Source: RGIG9079 sp964567845 | GTDB taxonomy: Bacteria > Bacteroidota > Bacteroidia > Bacteroidales > Marinifilaceae | NCBI GenBank assembly: GCA_964567845.1 | Contig: CAZMOG010000067.1 | Location: forward strand, 1-10,730 | Length of the DNA: 10,730 nt | Reading direction: 5' to 3' | Shown here: piece by piece, positions 5,791 to 10,730 of the stretch | Layout of the letters: every line of letters begins with the position of its first letter | Position numbering within the stretch: the stretch's first letter is position 1 | Notes under the pieces: generated by a model | Told to the model about the DNA's origin: nothing | The model's input: only the letters and a program-made list of their open reading frames with translations | The model's database searches: none | Program-made: the position numbers and the translations under genes

Positions 5791-8700
5791 TTACCCCAAC
5801 CTCTTTAGTTTGAGGAGGGTGGGGGCGATGCTCTGTTTGTCGGCGTGTTGAATGTCCCAGGTTTTGGCGCGGACCTTTTCAAAGTAGGGCGAATAGACCT
5901 GGACAATGCTACGAATAAGGGGCGCAAAGGTGGCTTGATCTATCTGCTTACGGAATTTTTCCATTACCCATGCAAAGTGTATTATGCAGCTGTTGGGTTG
6001 CTCCGAGCTCTTTGTAAGAATCATGCTTGCCATTACGATATAGACATATTTATACTCCTCTATATTTTCGGCATTGATGTTGGTTGTGAGGTGCGTGATT
6101 ATCTTGCCGGTGTTTTTATCCTTAAGAAGTTGGTTTGCCAAGTCGTTGCCACCTAAGTTGTCGAAGTACAGTGATTTAATGATTTCGAATGTCTCTGTAA
6201 ACGAGGCCTCGCTCATCAAAATTTTACTGTTGTTTTTGACGAAGTGGTACATTTCGAACAGCATGTAGTGCCAGTCGCTGAGTTGCAGGAAGAGGTGACG
6301 TTTGTCGCTATTGATGCACTTTTGAACAGCTTTCATTGCCGGCTCCATTTTGCGGTAAATTTCAATGATTTGAGTGTCGCTGAATTTGATGCTTTGTTGC
6401 AATTGGCACACCTGTAATGTGTAGCCGTAGCACGATATCGATCCGCTCTCGGCATTGATTCCGGTGAGCCATAGTTTTGGGTTATTTACCGCCAATTCAC
6501 TTAGTTTGCTTTGCAGCTCTTTGTGGCTTTTTGCAAATCGGGCAGCACCATAGAGCAGTCCAAGCTCTTTATATTCGCTATCGGCAACCGAGAGCAATTT
6601 TTTGCACAGCATATTACTGTCCACAAACCGCTTCATGTTGAGCAGCATGAAGAGTTGCGGAGTATTGCACTCGCACTTCAACAGTTTTTGGAGTAACTCT
6701 TTTGTCCGGTTATCCACCTTTTTGATTTTGGGCGAGGCTGCAATTAACATTGAGTTATGCAGGTAGCTGCTGTTTGTGCCCTGGTTCAGGCAGTGATTTA
6801 CTACTTGGGTTTTGAAATTGCTGTCGGAGCATAGTTCAATGCCGGTGCAGATAAAATCATCCTTCTCGGTAACTCGGTCATATTGCGAGAAACCTTGCTC
6901 GATTATTTTGTTGTAGCACTCAATAAATAGCTCTTGCCATTTTGTGGGTGAAATACTTTTCATAAAAATTGGAGCTGCAATGTAGATTGCATCGATAACG
7001 GAACTCGGCGTGTTTTTGTCAAGCAGGGCGGTAAGCATCTGTTTAAGCATTACCGGAAGTGTGCTCTTTAGATTTGGGTTGTAGGTAAAGAGTTGCGCAA
7101 TCTTCTTTACAATGGCCTTTTCGTTGCCATAGAGCAGTGTGAAAAAGAGCGCTGTTTGCGGGTAACGGTCGTAAAGCTGTTCACACACCGATACCCAATC
7201 CTCTTTGTTGAAAAGGCTTATAAAGTTTGTTTTGGTTGGCATTCCCAACTCAATAAATATCTGCAGCAATTTTATTGCATTGATTAACGGCTTGTTGTAG
7301 CCGCTGAAATGTACTGTTTTATGGGCATTTCCAAATGGTTGTGTGTCTCGTTTTTCTGTAATGTTTTGTCTTAAATGTTCTATGGTTTTATGGATGGAGT
7401 TTAGTTTTGGGGCATGCCTTTCCAACCATCTCTTTTTTAATTCAATATCTTGATCGATATTCATTCCTCCATGCTCACCCTTGAATAGAATGCCCCTAAT
7501 TTGAGGCAGTGTTTCAAGGGCATATTTGTACTCTTGAAGCGAGGGGTAAATATCTTTGTTGATGGCACTTTTGAACTGAATTTCGGTTGGTCTGCCGTTC
7601 GGGAATATCGAGTTCAGCAGCGTTCGTTGTGCAATTTCAATGCCATTATTGCTCTGTGGTTTCCATTCGGTTAACTCGGTTCGTGCCTCTGTAAAGTTTA
7701 GAGTAATCAGGTTCGCCCATACCTTATGCAGCGGGCTTAGGTTTTTCTGTTTCAGTGCGTGTTGTGGAAGCTCAAGCACAAAACTACGGTGTTGCAACTC
7801 AGTGAATTGCTCACGAATAAGGTGCGATGTGCCATGCAGAAATTGTTTTATCTCTGCGTGAGACATGACGGTGTCAATAGGCATTAGCTCCCCCTTTAGC
7901 GCGCTATAAATAAGTTTTGCCCAACACTCCTTCTCCTCTGCATTTCTCTTTTTTAGGGCTGTGCCGATATAACTGAATAGATCGCTACGGTAGTGTTGCG
8001 TTATTCCTGTTTGCGATGCTATTCTGTTGTATGGAGTGAGGTTGTATATTTTCTCTATGGTTTTACCCTTTTTTAGAATGTCGCATTTTTTTGAATCCTT
8101 TAGCTCCAATTCATTCCATGCCAGGCTGTATTGATTAAACTTCTCGTTTTCGGTTTCAATGCTTTTGAGCAGTTTTAATATCCGCTCCTTGGGAGTTTTA
8201 CACTCCGGATATATGTGGCACAACTCAACCGGAGTAATGTAGTGGTTCTTTAGAAGTTGACGTTTGGCGCTATCGAGCGGTTTGTTGTCGGCATTGATAA
8301 AGAATATCGGGTTGTTTGCTCTACGCTCAATGTATTGATGATTTGTACCTCTCTCTTTGTCAAGCACCTCCTTTACCCAATCAACCCAAACTAAAAAGTT
8401 GGGGTCATTGCCCGAGAATCCAATTACGCAGAATGAACCCTTCAGAAGTGAAATTTTCATGAGGTTTACAAATGCCTCGTGCTTTACGGGATACTCTTTG
8501 TAGTCCGACTCGGTAATGATGTACTGTTTGTGTGCTTCGTTGTCGAAACCGAATTTTTCACTGCTGCTGTTTCTAAGCGAACCGTGTAGTTTGTATATGT
8601 TTTTGCAGTTTTCTGTTAATGATATTTGATATGAGTTTGTAATCAGTTGATACCTGTCTGCACGCTTTTCTGCCGATTCGTCAGCCTTTAATTCGTTATT

Positions 8701-9492
8701 TGAAATCTGCTCTTGTATCAAGGCTGTGTGTTCTTTTATCAGTTGTTCAATGTTGCAATTTTGGCTGAATCTCTCCGACTGAAATGGGAATCTTCCCAGT
8801 ATATTGTTCAGATTGTCAATATGGTATGCGCCGTTGTCTGAGTTATACTCTTTTGCGTTTACCGGTCTCTCCTCTTCGATATTTTGCCTTTCGTGTTGCT
8901 CCTTTTGAACAGAAATCAGTTCGCATAGTTCTTGAGTCTCCTTTTTATAGTTCTCAAATAGCTCTTTAAGCTCGGCCTTTCTGCTTTGAGCGATTATCTC
9001 TTCGTTGTATGCATTTTCTGCTATATGTGTCTCTCCTGCAATGTCTAAGCAGTTGTCGTAGTTAAATGTGTAGATGTTTCTTACACCCAATGCCATAAGC
9101 CTTTTGTGACACTCAAGGTCGGGATTTGGGTCGATGCACTGCCCATCGAGGAGTAGTTTGTAGCCTCGCCCATCATCGGTAGTTTCCAAATGGGGAGTGT
9201 GGCGCTCAATGTAAATGTCAATCGCCTCGTGAAATCCGCTTCTTTTTACATACTCTTCGGCAATGGCAAGGTATCCCTTTTCATTGATTGTCTGTTCGAT
9301 TGTTTTGGGCGAGGTTGCATGTGGATAGAGTTCCTTAACCATGTCATGTAGCAGCTCACCCCAAAATGGAAATTTCTGGGATACATTTTTACTGAAGCCC
9401 GCTCCAACAATGAATGACAGGTCCCCCTGTTCAATGTGTTTGCGTATATTTTGAATCTCCTTGACGGTTGTGGCAGTTTCCTTTTCTTTCAT
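5791..9492 (-). CDS. Large SIR2-domain protein, probable NAD+-consuming defence effector
   Basis: 1233 residues. The N-terminal SIR2-like domain spans about 1-400: FIVGAGFSK (27-35) for NAD binding, YTFNYDNCLD (141-150) with the Asn and Asp of the T.NyD motif, KLHGS (301-305) with the expected catalytic His303, and CVIGFSGNDPNF (355-366). Between 150 and 295 lies a Lys/Glu-rich, probably coiled-coil insertion. The remaining 830 residues look mostly helical, with no Walker A, so this is not a STAND/Avs NTPase. No signal peptide or membrane segment is seen. Defence sirtuins such as DSR proteins degrade NAD+ on phage sensing, the C-terminal part acting as sensor. This one is longer than DSR1/DSR2 as I remember them, and it is followed by an ATPase gene, which hints at a two-gene system. 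The start ATG is 122 bp from rmlA, divergent. Activity is inferred. Confidence 0.8.
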   Translation of the reverse strand: MKEKETATTVKEIQNIRKHIEQGDLSFIVGAGFSKNVSQKFPFWGELLHDMVKELYPHATSPKTIEQTINEKGYLAIAEEYVKRSGFHEAIDIYIERHTPHLETTDDGRGYKLLLDGQCIDPNPDLECHKRLMALGVRNIYTFNYDNCLDIAGETHIAENAYNEEIIAQSRKAELKELFENYKKETQELCELISVQKEQHERQNIEEERPVNAKEYNSDNGAYHIDNLNNILGRFPFQSERFSQNCNIEQLIKEHTALIQEQISNNELKADESAEKRADRYQLITNSYQISLTENCKNIYKLHGSLRNSSSEKFGFDNEAHKQYIITESDYKEYPVKHEAFVNLMKISLLKGSFCVIGFSGNDPNFLVWVDWVKEVLDKERGTNHQYIERRANNPIFFINADNKPLDSAKRQLLKNHYITPVELCHIYPECKTPKERILKLLKSIETENEKFNQYSLAWNELELKDSKKCDILKKGKTIEKIYNLTPYNRIASQTGITQHYRSDLFSYIGTALKKRNAEEKECWAKLIYSALKGELMPIDTVMSHAEIKQFLHGTSHLIREQFTELQHRSFVLELPQHALKQKNLSPLHKVWANLITLNFTEARTELTEWKPQSNNGIEIAQRTLLNSIFPNGRPTEIQFKSAINKDIYPSLQEYKYALETLPQIRGILFKGEHGGMNIDQDIELKKRWLERHAPKLNSIHKTIEHLRQNITEKRDTQPFGNAHKTVHFSGYNKPLINAIKLLQIFIELGMPTKTNFISLFNKEDWVSVCEQLYDRYPQTALFFTLLYGNEKAIVKKIAQLFTYNPNLKSTLPVMLKQMLTALLDKNTPSSVIDAIYIAAPIFMKSISPTKWQELFIECYNKIIEQGFSQYDRVTEKDDFICTGIELCSDSNFKTQVVNHCLNQGTNSSYLHNSMLIAASPKIKKVDNRTKELLQKLLKCECNTPQLFMLLNMKRFVDSNMLCKKLLSVADSEYKELGLLYGAARFAKSHKELQSKLSELAVNNPKLWLTGINAESGSISCYGYTLQVCQLQQSIKFSDTQIIEIYRKMEPAMKAVQKCINSDKRHLFLQLSDWHYMLFEMYHFVKNNSKILMSEASFTETFEIIKSLYFDNLGGNDLANQLLKDKNTGKIITHLTTNINAENIEEYKYVYIVMASMILTKSSEQPNSCIIHFAWVMEKFRKQIDQATFAPLIRSIVQVYSPYFEKVRAKTWDIQHADKQSIAPTLLKLKRLG

Positions 9493-9512
9493 ATGTGCAC
9501 CATTTGAATATG

Positions 9513-9520
9513 TAAAGTTA
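9513..9520 (-). promoter_or_regulatory. Possible -7 element for the SIR2 gene
   Basis: On the minus strand this reads TAACTTTA, one base from TAnnTTTG, about 20 bases before the SIR2 ATG. No matching TTTG box is seen 19-21 nt upstream, so the call is weak. Confidence 0.3.
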
Positions 9521-9545
9521 GTGATTTTTAAAGAGATTTTTTTAG

Positions 9546-9577
9546 TTTGTATGTGGTATTAAAAATTCTTATATTTG
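9546..9577 (+). promoter_or_regulatory. rmlA promoter, exact Bacteroides-type consensus
   Basis: TTTG (9546-9549), 20 nt, TATATTTG (9570-9577). Both boxes and the spacing match the Bacteroides housekeeping sigma consensus. Transcription would start near 9584, giving a leader of about 30 nt before ATG 9614. It also shows that a TTG start at 9575 would lie inside the promoter. Confidence 0.8.
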
Positions 9578-9613
9578 CGGAATTATAGTTTTACTTGGCG
9601 AATTAAACAGACT

Positions 9614-10519
9614 ATGAAAGGTATAGTATTGGCAGGTGGTAGTGGTACTCGTTTGTATCCAATCACAAAGGGAGTTAGTAAACAGATGCTTCCAATTTTC
9701 GATAAACCAATGATCTACTATCCAATATCGGTTTTGATGTTGGCAGGTATAAGGGATATTCTGGTTATCTCAACTCCACACGATTTGCCGGGATTTAAAC
9801 GTTTGTTGGGTGATGGCAGTGACTATGGTGTACGCTTTGAGTATGCAGAACAACCAAGTCCCGATGGATTGGCACAGGCGTTTATTATTGGCGAGGAGTT
9901 TATTGGCAATGATAACGTTTGTATGGTACTTGGTGATAATATCTTTCATGGTGCAGGATTCAGCAAGATGTTGGCCGAGGCTGTTTTAAATGCAGATCAG
10001 AATAACAAAGCAACAGTCTTTGGATATTGGGTGTCGGATCCGGAACGCTATGGAGTTGCGGAGTTTGATTCCGAGGGCAATTGTTTAAGTATTGAGGAGA
10101 AACCGGCAAATCCGAAGTCGAACTATGCCGTGGTTGGCTTGTATTTCTATCCCAATAAGGTTGTTGATGTTGCAAAGAGTATTAAACCGTCGGCAAGGGG
10201 TGAGTTGGAGATTACTTCGGTTAATCAGCGCTTTCTGGCAGACGGTGAGTTAAGAGTGCAGACTCTTGAGCGAGGTTTCGCCTGGCTTGATACCGGAACA
10301 CATGATTCGCTTAGTGAGGCCAGTACCTATATGGAGGTTATTGAAAAGCGCCAGGGGTTAAAGATTGCTTGTCTTGAAGAGGTTGCTTTCAGAAAAGGGT
10401 GGATTGATGCGGAAAAGTTGCGCGAATTGGCACAGCCAATGATAAAGAACCAGTATGGTCAATATCTATTGAAGGTTATTGATGAGGTTGAACGTACAGG
10501 TAGAATCAATATAAAATAA
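9614..10519 (+). CDS. rmlA: Glucose-1-phosphate thymidylyltransferase
   Basis: RmlA joins glucose-1-phosphate and dTTP to dTDP-glucose, the first step of dTDP-L-rhamnose synthesis for surface polysaccharide, in the cytoplasm. The 301 residues contain the full family set: LAGGSGTRLYP (6-16), SKQMLP (22-27), QPSPDGLAQAF (80-90), LGDNIFHG (106-113) with the metal-binding Asp108, EKPANPKSNYAVVGLYFY (162-179), GELEIT (196-201) and WLDTGTHDSL (224-233). ATG 9614 is chosen over an in-frame TTG at 9575. The family begins with MKGI.LAGG, and 9575 overlaps the -7 box. The next gene, rmlB, starts 12 bp after the stop, so they form an operon driven by the consensus promoter. Length is normal. Confidence 0.97.
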   Translation: MKGIVLAGGSGTRLYPITKGVSKQMLPIFDKPMIYYPISVLMLAGIRDILVISTPHDLPGFKRLLGDGSDYGVRFEYAEQPSPDGLAQAFIIGEEFIGNDNVCMVLGDNIFHGAGFSKMLAEAVLNADQNNKATVFGYWVSDPERYGVAEFDSEGNCLSIEEKPANPKSNYAVVGLYFYPNKVVDVAKSIKPSARGELEITSVNQRFLADGELRVQTLERGFAWLDTGTHDSLSEASTYMEVIEKRQGLKIACLEEVAFRKGWIDAEKLRELAQPMIKNQYGQYLLKVIDEVERTGRINIK

Positions 10520-10531
10520 TAGGGCATTGTA

Positions 10532-10730
10532 ATGGCAAAGCGAAATATAGTAATCACCGGTGGTGCGGGATTTATTGGCAGCCACGTTGTACGTCTGTTT
10601 GTAAATAAGTATCCCGAGTATAATATTATAAATCTTGATAAGTTGACTTATGCCGGAAATTTGGCAAATCTAAAAGATATTGAGGATAAGCCAAACTACA
10701 AGTTTGTCAAAATGGATGTATGCGATTTTG
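10532..10730 (+). CDS. rmlB: dTDP-glucose 4,6-dehydratase, N-terminal part
   Basis: The frame begins at ATG 10532 and runs off the window after 66 codons. The N-terminus has the Rossmann NAD-binding motif TGGAGFIGSH (residues 9-18), followed by NLDKLTYAGNLANL, which is characteristic of RmlB within the short-chain dehydrogenase family. RmlB converts dTDP-glucose to the 4-keto-6-deoxy sugar, directly after RmlA. It lies 12 bp behind rmlA, as usual for rml operons; further rml genes probably lie beyond the window. Confidence 0.93.
   Translation, partial: MAKRNIVITGGAGFIGSHVVRLFVNKYPEYNIINLDKLTYAGNLANLKDIEDKPNYKFVKMDVCDF

Noticed and set aside
5791..9492. SIR2 protein as an Avs-type STAND NTPase.
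   Set aside because: No Walker A sequence of the GxxxxGKS/T type occurs in the 1233 residues.
9575..9613. An upstream TTG start for rmlA adding 13 residues.
   Set aside because: The TTG overlaps the -7 promoter box, and RmlA proteins begin at MKGI.LAGG, which matches ATG 9614.
1..10730. CRISPR array, tRNA or rRNA genes.
   Set aside because: No regularly spaced short repeats and no tRNA- or rRNA-like sequence were noticed when reading both strands; only the IS66 ends and the 68-bp repeat recur.

Overview
The window looks like a chromosomal segment from a member of the Bacteroidales/Bacteroidetes. The sequence is AT-rich, genes mostly lack Shine-Dalgarno sequences, and the rml promoter matches the Bacteroides-type consensus (TTTG, about 20 nt, TAnnTTTG) exactly. 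Remnants of an IS66-type element typical of this group also occur. I cannot name a genus.

Bases 1-9492 form an accessory defence island; bases 9500-10730 begin an ordinary dTDP-rhamnose (surface polysaccharide) operon. From left to right: (1) the C-terminal HNH part of a DUF262/DUF1524 (GmrSD-like) protein; (2) a gene-free stretch holding two IS66 left ends and a stray copy of a terminator; (3) a 5'-truncated RloA-type ATPase followed by an intact rloB (TOPRIM-like); (4) a DUF4238 gene ending in a strong terminator; (5) a ptuA-ptuB pair (Septu: AAA15 ATPase plus HNH nuclease) with overlapping reading frames; (6) converging on it from the minus strand, a 1233-residue SIR2-domain protein followed 40 bp later by an AAA ATPase cut off after about 69 codons; (7) rmlA and the start of rmlB on the plus strand, divergent from SIR2.

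IS66 debris sits at both ATPase breakpoints. The rloA N-terminus is replaced by an IS66 left end plus the start of its tnpA-like orf. The ATPase after SIR2 is ended by a 184-bp, internally deleted IS66 copy with both terminal tips. A 68-bp direct repeat carrying the DUF4238 3' end and terminator brackets the rloAB-DUF4238 block, which suggests past cassette duplication or exchange. The intact parts likely to work are ptuAB, SIR2, rloB, DUF4238 and rmlA. The least familiar unit is the SIR2-ATPase pair, which may be a two-gene defence operon whose second gene is broken here.
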